A stretch of DNA of 43,195 nt from positions 193,731-236,925 of the forward strand of contig DQGD01000003.1 in assembly GCA_003533505.1 (NCBI GenBank). The letters are read 5' to 3'. Position 1 is the stretch's first letter. Each line of letters begins with the position of its first letter. Below, one piece after another: positions 1 to 8,396 of this stretch. A program made the position numbers and the translations under genes. The stretch is from Clostridiales bacterium (GTDB lineage: Bacteria > Bacillota > Clostridia > Christensenellales > Pumilibacteraceae). The notes beneath the pieces were generated by a model, which saw nothing but the letters and a program-made list of their open reading frames with translations, did not search any database and was not told the DNA's origin.

Positions 1-59
1 TCGATGTGAGCCATAATACCGATATTACGCGTGTTTTCCAAACTGTATTGTCTTGGCAT
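1..59 (-). CDS. fusA: Elongation factor G, N-terminal fragment (cut by window edge)
   Basis: The first codons read MPRQYSLENTRNIGIMAHID, which is the conserved start of EF-G just before the GTPase P-loop. EF-G is the GTPase that drives ribosome translocation. The gene starts 18 bases after the rpsG stop, in the classical str operon order rpsL-rpsG-fusA. The rest lies beyond the left edge of the window, so nothing can be said about the GTPase or ribosome-binding domains. Confidence 0.9.
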   Translation of the reverse strand, partial: MPRQYSLENTRNIGIMAHI

Positions 60-77
60 AGTCGTTTCTCCGAATGA

Positions 78-548
78 TTACCAGCGGTAGTGAGCAAACG
101 CCTTGTTCGCCTCGGCCGCACGGTGCATTTCTTCTTTACGCTTGACGGACGCGCCCGTATTGTTGTAGGCGTCGAGGATTTCGCCGGCGAGTTTTTCCTT
201 CATAGTGTTCTCGCTGCGCTTTCTCGCAAATCCGACCATCCAGCGAATAGCCAGCGTCTGACGACGTTCGGGACGGATTTCCATAGGCACCTGATAGGTA
301 GAACCGCCTACTCTGCGCGCCTTGACTTCGAGCACGGGCTTGACGTTTTCAAGCGCCGCGAGGAAGATTTCCTCGGGAGCGCCGCCCGTCTTTTCCTTAA
401 CGATGTCGAAGGCTTCGTAGACGATGCTCTGAGCCGTTCCCTTTTTGCCGTCCAGCATGACCTGGTTAGTAAGCTTCGTGATAACCTTGCTGTTATACAT
501 CGGGTCCGGAAGCACGTCGCGCTTCGGAACCCCGCTTCTTCTTGGCAT
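78..548 (-). CDS. rpsG: 30S ribosomal protein S7
   Basis: This 156-residue protein has the usual S7 length and opens MPRRSGVPKRDVLPDPMYNS; KKGTAQSIVYEA and RRVGGSTYQVPMEIRPERR are family signatures. S7 nucleates assembly of the 30S head by binding the 3' domain of 16S rRNA and contacts the E-site tRNA. A clear AAGGAG ribosome binding site lies 8 bases upstream of the ATG. It is the second gene of the str operon, after rpsL and before fusA. In Escherichia coli S7 represses this operon by binding the rpsL-rpsG spacer; the spacer here is long and structured, so a similar control is possible but not shown. Confidence 0.97.
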   Translation of the reverse strand: MPRRSGVPKRDVLPDPMYNSKVITKLTNQVMLDGKKGTAQSIVYEAFDIVKEKTGGAPEEIFLAALENVKPVLEVKARRVGGSTYQVPMEIRPERRQTLAIRWMVGFARKRSENTMKEKLAGEILDAYNNTGASVKRKEEMHRAAEANKAFAHYRW

Positions 549-740
549 AATTGTTTTCTCCTTATTCTGATTTTTTGACCCGTATGGGTCGCTGTGAGTA
601 AGGAGCCGATTCTTTACTTTGCCTGCCTTTCCCGTTTAACCCGGGGAGCTTTACTCCGCTTTGCGGCGCGGAACGCCCCGTAAACTTATAGGATAAGGGC
701 TTTTATATCGTCACGGCTCCTGCTTTTCGGGCCGCGCCGA
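549..740 (-). promoter_or_regulatory. Structured rpsL-rpsG intercistronic spacer
   Basis: The 192-nt spacer has no credible gene. A perfect 8-bp stem (601-608 with 714-721) closes a region with smaller hairpins, including a CTTAT/ATAAG stem near 685-697. Between this closed domain and the rpsG ribosome binding site is another hairpin, GACCC-GTAT-GGGTC at 577-590. In E. coli the equivalent spacer binds S7 for translational feedback. Here the architecture is seen in the sequence, but the function is inferred. Confidence 0.5.
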
Positions 741-1112
741 TTACTTCGTGCGCTTTGCGCCGTATTTAGAGCGAGCTTGCTTGCGTTTAGCCACACCTGC
801 GGTGTCGAGTGCGCCGCGGATGATGTGATAACGTACACCAGGCAAATCCTTCACTCTGCCACCACGAATAAGCACGACGCTGTGTTCCTGCAAATTGTGC
901 CCGATTCCCGGGATATAAACAGTACCTTCCATCTTGTTTACAAGACGAACCCTCGCAATCTTACGAAGAGCCGAGTTAGGCTTCTTCGGGGTCGTGGTCG
1001 TAACCGACAAGCACACGCCGCGCTTCTGCGGATTGTTCTCGAGAATAGGACTCATCGACTTGAATTCCACTTTCTCGCGACCCTTTCTGATCAACTGGTT
1101 AATAGTTGGCAT
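741..1112 (-). CDS. rpsL: 30S ribosomal protein S12
   Basis: The protein has 123 residues, typical for S12, and carries the near-invariant TTTTPKKPNSALRKIARVRL and GIGHNLQEHSVVLIRGGRVK segments of the decoding-centre loops. S12 takes part in tRNA selection in the A site. The lysine in TPKKPNSA, at the position usually linked to streptomycin resistance, is the wild-type residue. The ribosome binding site is a strong AAAGGAGG. A sigma-A type promoter lies about 110 bases upstream, and rpsL is the first gene of the str operon. Confidence 0.98.
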   Translation of the reverse strand: MPTINQLIRKGREKVEFKSMSPILENNPQKRGVCLSVTTTTPKKPNSALRKIARVRLVNKMEGTVYIPGIGHNLQEHSVVLIRGGRVKDLPGVRYHIIRGALDTAGVAKRKQARSKYGAKRTK

Positions 1113-1223
1113 TATTACTCTACCTCCTTTCAGTAGTCTTGCCCGCTCTTATATCAAAAAGCAGGACTTTTCGGCGTTCGCCGCAACGAAAGCCTGTGCG
1201 GTGTAAATTTTCCGCACCCGACC

Positions 1224-1253
1224 ATTATACACGGTTTCGGGGGAGCTTGTCAA
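1224..1253 (-). promoter_or_regulatory. Promoter of the str operon (rpsL)
   Basis: On the minus strand TTGACA (1253-1248) and TATAAT (1229-1224) are separated by 18 bases. Both hexamers are perfect housekeeping sigma consensus, as expected for a ribosomal protein operon. The predicted leader before rpsL is about 100 nt. Confidence 0.85.
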
Positions 1254-1387
1254 CGATTTTACGGGCTCAAAGCGGAAATTAAAGCGTTTTACGGCGGTTT
1301 TTTGCGTTAAACGCCGCCTTATGTCGCTCCGCGCATTGGTTATTTCGCACAAAATAATTCGGTAGACGGAAAATATATTCAAAACGG

Positions 1388-1416
1388 TTGCTTTTACCCG
1401 GCGGATTTAGTATAAT
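1388..1416 (+). promoter_or_regulatory. Promoter of the HPr-like gene
   Basis: TTGCTT at 1388-1393 and TATAAT at 1411-1416 are separated by 17 bases, followed by an AGGGAGGAG ribosome binding site at about 1441 and the ATG at 1461. The stretch 1254-1387 between this and the divergent str promoter holds only a GC-rich dyad near 1293-1320 and no gene. Confidence 0.7.
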
Positions 1417-1460
1417 ACCTGTAAATCAAATCCTTATGTTAAGGGAGGAGCAAAACAACT

Positions 1461-1691
1461 ATGAAATCCGTTAAAATTCTTCTGAGCATGGCAGAGAGCG
1501 TAAAGAAATTCGTTGCCATTGTGAGCAAGTACCCCTACGACATCGACCTTCACAGCGGCCGCTTCGTCATCGACGCAAAGTCGCTTTTGGGCATCTTCAG
1601 CCTGGATTTATCCAAGCCCGTCGTGCTCGAGGTTCACTCCGACAAGTGCGACGACCTTCTCGGCGAGCTTAAGGACTACATCGTAGACTAA
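1461..1691 (+). CDS. HPr-like protein lacking the phospho-accepting histidine
   Basis: The 76-residue protein aligns with HPr of the phosphotransferase system, most clearly in the DAKSLLGIFSL stretch that matches the DAKSILGLMSL helix of HPr. The loop that should read GIHARPA, with the phosphorylated His15, here reads ESVKKFV (residues 12-18) and has no histidine. It cannot act as a classical PTS phosphocarrier. Such histidine-less HPr-like proteins are widespread in Clostridia, with no role I can name. It has its own promoter and is followed by a terminator, so it is probably monocistronic. Confidence 0.8.
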   Translation: MKSVKILLSMAESVKKFVAIVSKYPYDIDLHSGRFVIDAKSLLGIFSLDLSKPVVLEVHSDKCDDLLGELKDYIVD

Positions 1692-1729
1692 GCCGCGAGG
1701 GAAAATCGCGTAAAACCAGAGCGGATAGT

Positions 1730-1764
1730 CCCTTGCCCGACGGGCACGGGGCTTTCTTTGTTTT
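1730..1764 (+). terminator. Terminator after the HPr-like gene
   Basis: The stem TGCCC/GGGCA (1734-1738 with 1742-1746) is extended by an outer CCC/GGG pairing and followed by a T-rich run CTTTCTTTGTTTT. It ends about 30 bases before the next gene, so that gene may depend on partial read-through. Confidence 0.65.
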
Positions 1765-1791
1765 CAACCTTATTTATCGGAGTACTGCGGT

Positions 1792-3144
1792 ATGGACGAA
1801 ATAAGCAAAAACGACGTTATCGAGCTGAGCGTGACCGGTCAGGGCATGGACGGCGAGGGCGTGGCGCGCGCGGACGGCAAGACCGTGTTTATACGCGGCG
1901 CGCTGCCGGGCGAACGTGTGCGCGCGAAAGTGATTTCCGTGAAGCCGCGCTTCGACGTGGCGATACTCGAAAAAATCATAGCCGCCTCTCCCGACCGCGT
2001 AGCTCCGCTCTGCCCCGTTTTCGGAAAGTGCGGCGGCTGCGACGTTCAGCACATGCGCTATGCGGCGCAGCTCGGTTTCAAGCATACTCTCGCCATCGAC
2101 GCGCTGAAAAAAATCGGCTGCTTCGCTTCCGCGGAAGTCGGCGAGGTAATCCCGAGCGACGAGGTCTTTCGCTATCGCAACAAGCTGTCGCTTCCCGTCA
2201 GGCGCGGCGGCAGAATCGGGCTGTTCGCAAAGGGCAGTCACCGCGTGGTGGAAACCTCCGACTGTCTGCTGCAATACGAAAACAATCGGCTGCTCATCGC
2301 GGCTCTTCGCGACTTTATGGAAAGCGAGGGTTATGAGGGTTATGACGAACAGGACTTTTCGGGCGATATTCGTCACCTCGTGGCGCGCGAAATCGGCGGC
2401 AGACTGTGCGTGGCGGTTGTGGCTACTCGCTCCATCGACCTCGGCGGTTTCGCTTCCGCCGTGCTCGGGTTCTCGCCTGACGCCGAAGTGTGGCTGAACG
2501 TGAACGCTCGCCGCGACAACGTGATTCTGGGCGCGGCGTGGAAAAAGGTTTGCGGCCCCGACTCGCCCGTCGTCGTTGACGGGCTGAAGACGAGTCTGCA
2601 CCCTGCCGGGTTCTTTCAGGTGAACGACGACGTGCGCGAAAAACTGTACTCGTTCGTGGCGGCGCTGTGCTCGGGCGGCATAGCCGTCGAGGCGTATTCG
2701 GGCGCCGGGCTTATGGGCGCGCTGGTAGCGAAGCGAGCCGACGAGGTTTACGGCATAGAAATCAATCGCGAGGCTCACGAAGCGGCGGTAAAACTCGCTC
2801 GCGACAACGGCATAGACAACATGACGCCCGTGCTCGGCGACGTCGCCGAAATGCTGCCGAAAGTCTTAGGCGAAATAATAGAAAAGCGCGGCGACAATCG
2901 CGGTACTTTCCTCATCCTCGACCCTCCGCGCGGCGGCGTTTCTCCGTCCGTGGCGGCAACGGTGGGCGGTTCGGGCGCGGAAAACGTCGTGTACGTCAGC
3001 TGCAATCCCTCCACGCTCGCGCGCGACCTCAAGATTATCTGCGGTTACGGCTATGAAATCGCTTCCGTCACGCCGTTCGATATGTTCCCCCAGACGGCGA
3101 ACGTCGAAACCGTCGTCGTTCTGAAAAAGGCGGCAAGCGAATAG
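1792..3144 (+). CDS. rlmD: 23S rRNA (uracil-5-)-methyltransferase, RlmD/RlmCD family
   Basis: The 450-residue protein has the full RumA/RlmD plan: an N-terminal TRAM RNA-binding domain (about 5-62), an iron-sulfur centre with C74, C80, C83 (GKCGGCDVQH) and C158, a SAM-binding motif VEAYSGAGLMG, the ILDPPRGG motif, and the catalytic cysteine C404 in YVSCNPSTL. The family makes 5-methyluridine in 23S rRNA. In Firmicutes one enzyme (RlmCD) can modify both U747 and U1939, so the exact target is unknown. A GGAG ribosome binding site precedes the ATG. It faces purL and shares a bidirectional terminator with it. Confidence 0.9.
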   Translation: MDEISKNDVIELSVTGQGMDGEGVARADGKTVFIRGALPGERVRAKVISVKPRFDVAILEKIIAASPDRVAPLCPVFGKCGGCDVQHMRYAAQLGFKHTLAIDALKKIGCFASAEVGEVIPSDEVFRYRNKLSLPVRRGGRIGLFAKGSHRVVETSDCLLQYENNRLLIAALRDFMESEGYEGYDEQDFSGDIRHLVAREIGGRLCVAVVATRSIDLGGFASAVLGFSPDAEVWLNVNARRDNVILGAAWKKVCGPDSPVVVDGLKTSLHPAGFFQVNDDVREKLYSFVAALCSGGIAVEAYSGAGLMGALVAKRADEVYGIEINREAHEAAVKLARDNGIDNMTPVLGDVAEMLPKVLGEIIEKRGDNRGTFLILDPPRGGVSPSVAATVGGSGAENVVYVSCNPSTLARDLKIICGYGYEIASVTPFDMFPQTANVETVVVLKKAASE

Positions 3145-3193
3145 GCGCAGGCGGCTTCAATTAAACAAATATGACGCGAACACATGAAAACGA

Positions 3194-3232
3194 CGGCAAA
3201 TCCGATACGGAATTGCCGCCGCTTTTGTTTTT
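3194..3232. terminator. Bidirectional terminator between rlmD and purL
   Basis: CGGCAA-A-TCCG / CGGA-A-TTGCCG (3194-3204 with 3208-3218) forms a 10-bp stem with one A-A mismatch and an ATA loop. On the plus strand it is followed by CTTTTGTTTTT; on the minus strand by TCGTTTTC. It lies between the converging ends of rlmD and the purine operon. Confidence 0.75.
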
Positions 3233-3274
3233 ATCGTCTTTATCGTCTTACTTCGGGATTACTTTCCGTGGCGG

Positions 3275-6200
3275 TTACTTAAAATACTTCACGCCCGAGC
3301 GGAAAATATTCATGTCGAAGTTGCCGGGAACGTTTTGGTACAAGCCGGGTTGCCAGCGCTCGGTGTGCCCCATCTTGCCCAGCACTCTGCCGTCGGGCGA
3401 GATTATGCCCTCCACCGCCATAAACGAGCCGTTGGGGTTAAAGGGCGAGCGCATAGTGACCGTGCCGTCCGCCATGGCGTACTGCGTGGCAATCTGCCCG
3501 TTTGCCGCCAGCTTTTCAAACTCCTCCGGCGAGCACACGAATTTGCCCTCGCCGTGACTGACGGGAACGGCAAACGTTTCGCCGGGCTCGAAGTCCCGGA
3601 GCCAGGGCGACTTGTTCGTGGCGACGCGCACGTTGACGATGTCGGAAACGTGACGGGCGATGTTGTTAAACGTCAGCGTGGGACTGTTCGCCGTCCTCGC
3701 CGAAACGTGACCGTCGGGAAGCAGTCCGAGCTTAACGAGCGCCTGAAAGCCGTTGCAGATGCCCAGAATCAGACCGTCGCGCTTGTAAAGAAGGTTCTCC
3801 ACCGCCTCGCCAAGCACGGGGTTAAGGAAGGTGTTGACGATGAACTTGCCGCTGCCGTCGGGCTCGTCGCCGCCCGAAAAGCCGCCGGGGAACGCGATAA
3901 TCTGCGCCGCGTCTATGCGCTTTTTCATTTCGGCAACCGAGTATTCGATGTCCGCCGCCGTCAGGTTTTTCATGACGAAAATATCCGCTTTCGCGCCCTC
4001 TCGCTCGAAAGCGCGCGCCATGTCGTACTCGCAGTTGGTGCCGGGGAACACGGGAATAAACACTCGAGGAGCCGCAACGGAAGTCTTAGCCTTGTATTTA
4101 ACGCCGGCGTCGAACGTGACGGGTTTTGCCTCGCCCTCGGCTTTTGCGGAGGTGGGGTAAACCGACTCGAGCCGCGAGGTGTAAGCTTCGATAAGCTCGC
4201 TCGTCGTGGTTTTGCTGCGCGCGATTGTCACCTCGCCGCCCGGCATGACTTCGCCGATATAAATTCCGCAGTCGCCGATGTCGTCCTCTGCCAGCGCGAT
4301 GATGTCGCCGTACATCGGGCAGAACAAATCCACGCATTCCGTGAGCCACATTCCGTAGCCGCTGCCCATGATAGATTTCGCAATCGCGACGGCATAACCG
4401 CCCTCTTCAACGACGGTAGCGCGCAGGATTTTCTTCTTTTCAATCAGCTCCGAAACACTATCGAGCTGCTTGAGCGTCCAATCGAAATATGGATAGCCGT
4501 GGTAGTCGCGCCTGAGGTCGATGAGGTACAGCTTGCCCGGGCAATCGAACACGTCGGAGATAATTTTGTCGTCGGTTGTGACGCCCGTCGCGAACGAAAT
4601 CAGCGTGGGCGGAACGTCGATATTCTCGAAAGTGCCGCTCATGCTGTCCTTGCCGCCGATTGCGCCCGTTTTAAGCCCGAGCTGCGCGTCCATCGCGCCG
4701 AGAAGCGCCGCCAGCGGTTCGCCCCAACGCTCGGGGTCGGAGCCCAACCGCTTGAAATATTCCTGCAACGACAGCCTTATCGTGTCGCGCTTTACGCCCG
4801 CCGCCACAAGTTTCGCCACCGACGACAGCACCGAGTGCACCGCGCCGATAAACGGCGAGTGCCTCATAAGCCGAGGATAGCACGCGTAAGCCGAAACGGT
4901 CACGGTGTGGGTAAAACCGTCCACGGGCGGCTTTGCGGCAATCACCGTCGAGGGCGTCAGCCTGTTCGCGCCGCCGAACGGCATGAACACGCTTGCCGCG
5001 CCTATGCTGCCGTCAAACGTTTCGCCCATGCCCTTTTGCGAGCACACGTCGAGCCGCCTGAGCTCCGCTTTCAGCGCGTTCGCGTAGTCGCCGTTTTTGA
5101 AATACTCCGCCGAGTACTCGCTCGTGATTTCGTCTATAAAGTTTTCGCTCTCGTCGACGATAACCGCGTCCGCGGTCTGCTTTACGCCGTTCGTGTCCAG
5201 AAATTTGCGCTTTATGTCCACGATTGTTTCGTTTCCGTAGTACATCGTCAGCCGCTCGTCGCTCTTGACGACCGCCGCCTTGACGGCTTTCAGGTTTTCG
5301 CTCGCGGCGAGCTCGATAAATCTGTCCGCGTCCGAGGGCTTGACGACTACCGCCATGCGCTCCTGACTCTCGGAAATCGCGAGCTCGGTGGCGGTGAGCC
5401 CGTCGTATTTCTTGATTATTCTGTCGAGGTAAATGTCGAGCCCGGGGCTTAGTTCGCCTATCGCGACGCATACGCCGCCGGCTCCGAAGTCGTTGCACTT
5501 TATGATGAGCTTAGCCGCTTCGGGATTGCGGAACAGCCGCTGGAGCTTTCTCTCCTCGGGCGGATTGCCTTTCTGCACTTCCGCGCCGCAGGTTTCCACC
5601 GAGCTTGCCGTGTGCGACTTGCTGCTGCCCGTCGCGCCGCCGCAACCGTCGCGCCCCGTGTCGCCGCCGACGAGCAATACTACGTCGCCGGGCAGAGGCT
5701 GCTCGCGGCGGACGTTTTCGGCAGGCGCGCCGCCGATGACGTAGCCCGTTTCCAGCCGTTTCGCCTTATACCCCTCGTCAAACATCTCGTAAACGCCGCC
5801 GGTCGCCAGCCCTATCTGATTACCGTAGGACGAAAAGCCGGCGAGCGCGGTCTTGGAAATCACGCGCTGCGGAAGCTTGCCGGGGAGCGTCTTGTCAAAG
5901 TCCTCGGTTATGTCCGCCGCGCCCGTCACGCGCATCGCCTGATAGACGTAGGTCCTGCCCGACAGGGGGTCGCGAATCGCGCCGCCGAGGCAGGTCGCCG
6001 CGCCGCCGAACGGCTCGATTTCCGTCGGGTGATTGTGCGTTTCGTTCTTGAACATTATCAGCCAATCCTGCGGCTTGCCGTCCACGTCCACAGTGACCTT
6101 GACCGAGCATGCGTTGATTTCGTCCGACTCGTCGAGGTTATCGAGGTATCCCTCTCTTTTCAGCTCTTTCGCCGCAATCGTCGCCACGTCCATGAGGCAG

Positions 6201-6988
6201 ACGTACTTGCCGCGACGCCCCTTGTAAAACCCCTTGAAAATCTTGCGGTAACGGGCGAGCGACGCGCGGATACGCGGATTGTTGGATTTTATCGTTATTT
6301 TATTCAGGCGCGTGAGGAAAGTGGTGTGACGGCAGTGGTCGGACCAATATGTATCGATGACCTTGATTTCCGTCAGCGTGGGATTGCGCTTTTCCGACCT
6401 GAAATAGTCGCGCACGAATTGAAGGTCGGCGTAGGTCATCGCGAACCCGAATCCGTCGTAAAACTTCTTCAATTCCTCGTCGGACAGGTCGATTATACTC
6501 AGCTCGACGCGCATTTTCGTCTTTTCGGGCGCGGTGCGTTTCAGCGTTTCGGGCACCGTAGAGTCGCCCTCCCTGCTGTCCACGGGGTTTATAAGGTACT
6601 TCTTTATTTTCGCAAGGTCGTCCGTCGTCACGCCGTAAAAGACGTAAACCGTGGCGCACCTGACAATCGGGCGCACGCCGCCGGTGAGAAACTGCACGCA
6701 CTGCGCCGCCGAGTCCGCGCGCTGGTCGTACTGCCCGTCAAGGTACTCCGTAACCAACGCTTTACCGCCGGTAAAATCGGGGGTTTCGTAAACCTCGTCC
6801 ACCATAGGCTCGGAGAAAACCGAGGTCACGGCGCGCTCGAAGTCGGCTTTTTCCAGTCCCTCGACGTCGTAGCGTATCAGCTTTCTGAGCCTGTCGATTT
6901 TTACGCCGAGCAGCGAAACGAGCTCGTTTTTCAGCCCCTCCGCCGCCGAATATTGACTTTTCTTTTCCGCATAAACACGATAAACCAT
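3275..6988 (-). CDS. purL: Phosphoribosylformylglycinamidine synthase, single-chain
   Basis: The 1237-residue protein converts FGAR, glutamine and ATP to FGAM, the fourth step of purine synthesis. It is the large single-chain form: an N-terminal PurS-like region, a duplicated synthetase core (YWSDHCRHTTF, FKNETHNHPTEIEPFGG, GGKDSMSGTF), and a C-terminal glutamine amidotransferase domain with nucleophile C1078 (GICNGFQ) and H1208/E1210 (GHTERW). Bacillus instead uses separate PurS, PurQ and PurL. It is the last gene of the purine operon, 23 bases after purD, with GGAG upstream of the ATG. A bidirectional terminator follows. Confidence 0.97.
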   Translation of the reverse strand: MVYRVYAEKKSQYSAAEGLKNELVSLLGVKIDRLRKLIRYDVEGLEKADFERAVTSVFSEPMVDEVYETPDFTGGKALVTEYLDGQYDQRADSAAQCVQFLTGGVRPIVRCATVYVFYGVTTDDLAKIKKYLINPVDSREGDSTVPETLKRTAPEKTKMRVELSIIDLSDEELKKFYDGFGFAMTYADLQFVRDYFRSEKRNPTLTEIKVIDTYWSDHCRHTTFLTRLNKITIKSNNPRIRASLARYRKIFKGFYKGRRGKYVCLMDVATIAAKELKREGYLDNLDESDEINACSVKVTVDVDGKPQDWLIMFKNETHNHPTEIEPFGGAATCLGGAIRDPLSGRTYVYQAMRVTGAADITEDFDKTLPGKLPQRVISKTALAGFSSYGNQIGLATGGVYEMFDEGYKAKRLETGYVIGGAPAENVRREQPLPGDVVLLVGGDTGRDGCGGATGSSKSHTASSVETCGAEVQKGNPPEERKLQRLFRNPEAAKLIIKCNDFGAGGVCVAIGELSPGLDIYLDRIIKKYDGLTATELAISESQERMAVVVKPSDADRFIELAASENLKAVKAAVVKSDERLTMYYGNETIVDIKRKFLDTNGVKQTADAVIVDESENFIDEITSEYSAEYFKNGDYANALKAELRRLDVCSQKGMGETFDGSIGAASVFMPFGGANRLTPSTVIAAKPPVDGFTHTVTVSAYACYPRLMRHSPFIGAVHSVLSSVAKLVAAGVKRDTIRLSLQEYFKRLGSDPERWGEPLAALLGAMDAQLGLKTGAIGGKDSMSGTFENIDVPPTLISFATGVTTDDKIISDVFDCPGKLYLIDLRRDYHGYPYFDWTLKQLDSVSELIEKKKILRATVVEEGGYAVAIAKSIMGSGYGMWLTECVDLFCPMYGDIIALAEDDIGDCGIYIGEVMPGGEVTIARSKTTTSELIEAYTSRLESVYPTSAKAEGEAKPVTFDAGVKYKAKTSVAAPRVFIPVFPGTNCEYDMARAFEREGAKADIFVMKNLTAADIEYSVAEMKKRIDAAQIIAFPGGFSGGDEPDGSGKFIVNTFLNPVLGEAVENLLYKRDGLILGICNGFQALVKLGLLPDGHVSARTANSPTLTFNNIARHVSDIVNVRVATNKSPWLRDFEPGETFAVPVSHGEGKFVCSPEEFEKLAANGQIATQYAMADGTVTMRSPFNPNGSFMAVEGIISPDGRVLGKMGHTERWQPGLYQNVPGNFDMNIFRSGVKYFK

Positions 6989-7011
6989 CTGTATTTTTCT
7001 CCATTCCTTGT

Positions 7012-8259
7012 TTAGACTTTTCCTATATCCGAGCGATAGCGCGCGCCCTTGAATTGAATCTTGTCGATTTCGCGGTAAACGATTTTCCGCGCTTCCTCGA
7101 GATTGTCCGCAACCGCCGTCACGTCGAACACTCTGCCGCCGTTCGTGACAAGTTTTTTATCCTTTATCGCGGTGCCGGCGTGGTAAAGCGTAACGCCCTC
7201 GAGCTCGCCGATAGTTATCGGATAGCCCTTGACCACATTGTCGGGATAGCCGCCGCTCGCGACGACGACGGTAAAGCCCGTCTTGTTCTCCCACTCGATG
7301 TCAATGTCGCCCAGCCGCCCCTCGATACATGCGGTCATAATTTCAAAAAGGTCGGTTTTCAGCAGCGGCAACACCGCCTCCGCCTCGGGGTCGCCGAAGC
7401 GCGCGTTGTACTCGATTAGCTTCACGCCCTTGCTCGTCAGCATCAGCCCGAAGTAGATTACGCCCTTGTATTTAATGCCGTCGGCTTTCAAGCCTTTCAG
7501 CGTGGGAATGATGATGTTCTTTTCCGCCTCGGCAAACAGCTCGGGGGTGAAGTACGGCGAGGGCGCGAACGCTCCCATGCCGCCCGTATTGGGTCCCTCG
7601 TCGCCGTCGTAGGCGCGCTTGTGGTCCTGCGAGGACGGCATGCACTTAATCGTCTTGCCGTCGGTAAACGCCAGCACCGTGACTTCTCTGCCCGTCAGAA
7701 ACTCCTCGACGACAACCACGCTGCCGCTCTCGCCGAACACGCCGTCCAGCATCAGCTTTTTCAGCGCGGCGTCGGCGTCGCTGAGCGAATGACAGATGAA
7801 CACGCCCTTGCCGAGCGCCAGCCCGTCCGCCTTGATTACCAACGGAAAAGAGCACTTCTTGACGTAGTTGAGCGCCAGCGAATAGTCGGCAAAGTACTCG
7901 TAGTCGGCGGTAGGTATGCCGTGGCGGCGCATGAAATTCTTGGAGTGCACCTTGCTGCCCTCCAGCCTTGCCGCCGCCTTTTCCGGTCCGAACGCGCGCA
8001 CGCCGTGGTCGTGCAATTCGTCCACGAGTCCCAGATACAACGGGTCGTCGGGCGCGACTACAACCAGCCTGATGCCGCGCGCGAACACCGTTTTCTTGAT
8101 TTTCTCGAAGTCGGTCGGACTGCCGCCGACGCAAATCGCGTCCTCGGCAATGCCTGCGTTTCCGGGCAGACAGTAGACTTGGCTTACCTTTTTGCTCTCT
8201 TTCAGTTTTTTGACGATTGCGTGTTCTCTTCCGCCGCCGCCGATTACCAGAACTTTCAT
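7012..8259 (-). CDS. purD: Phosphoribosylamine-glycine ligase (GAR synthetase)
   Basis: The 415-residue ATP-grasp enzyme joins glycine to phosphoribosylamine. It opens MKVLVIGGGGREHAIVKKL, the PurD signature. It also has KADGLALGKGV, EGPNTGGMGA and the metal-binding EYNARFGDPEAEAVLPLL. The ribosome binding site is a modest CGGAG. The 137 bases between purH and purD hold an unusual tandem array (8271-8375), described separately, which is the only large gap inside the operon. Confidence 0.97.
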   Translation of the reverse strand: MKVLVIGGGGREHAIVKKLKESKKVSQVYCLPGNAGIAEDAICVGGSPTDFEKIKKTVFARGIRLVVVAPDDPLYLGLVDELHDHGVRAFGPEKAAARLEGSKVHSKNFMRRHGIPTADYEYFADYSLALNYVKKCSFPLVIKADGLALGKGVFICHSLSDADAALKKLMLDGVFGESGSVVVVEEFLTGREVTVLAFTDGKTIKCMPSSQDHKRAYDGDEGPNTGGMGAFAPSPYFTPELFAEAEKNIIIPTLKGLKADGIKYKGVIYFGLMLTSKGVKLIEYNARFGDPEAEAVLPLLKTDLFEIMTACIEGRLGDIDIEWENKTGFTVVVASGGYPDNVVKGYPITIGELEGVTLYHAGTAIKDKKLVTNGGRVFDVTAVADNLEEARKIVYREIDKIQFKGARYRSDIGKV

Positions 8260-8270
8260 TACTATTCTCC

Positions 8271-8375
8271 GTTACTTTTGGTCGGTTTTTGTTGTTTTTT
8301 AGTCGAACCCTGCGTTGCTTTTGGTCGGATTTTGTTGCTTTTGGTCGAACTATGCGTTGTTTTTAGTCGGGTTTT
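8271..8375. repeat. Degenerate tandem repeat between purH and purD
   Basis: Five units of 20-23 bases begin at 8271, 8291, 8314, 8334 and 8356, with a partial sixth at 8376. Each carries a GTTGCTTTTGGTCG-like core, or CGACYAAAARCAAC in the purD mRNA sense. Units alternate between a short tail and a longer AACCCTGC/AACTATGC tail, so the array is also a 42-43-base repeat present two and a half times. It ends about 12 bases before the purD start and covers its ribosome binding region. Confidence 0.75.
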
Positions 8376-8396
8376 GTCCGTTTTGCCGCCGGCGGC

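Noticed and set aside
1293..1320. Terminator near the divergent str and HPr promoters
   Set aside because: The GGCGG/CCGCC dyad has an interrupted stem and its T-run lies in the loop, not after the stem.
3335..5452. Long plus-strand reading frame opposite purL, and many others opposite the purine and histidine genes
   Set aside because: High GC with a strong third-position bias creates long frames on the opposite strand; these have arginine- and alanine-rich compositions, no ribosome binding sites and no recognisable domains.
8271..8375. CRISPR array
   Set aside because: Units are only 20-23 bases, adjacent with no unique spacers, and there are no cas genes.
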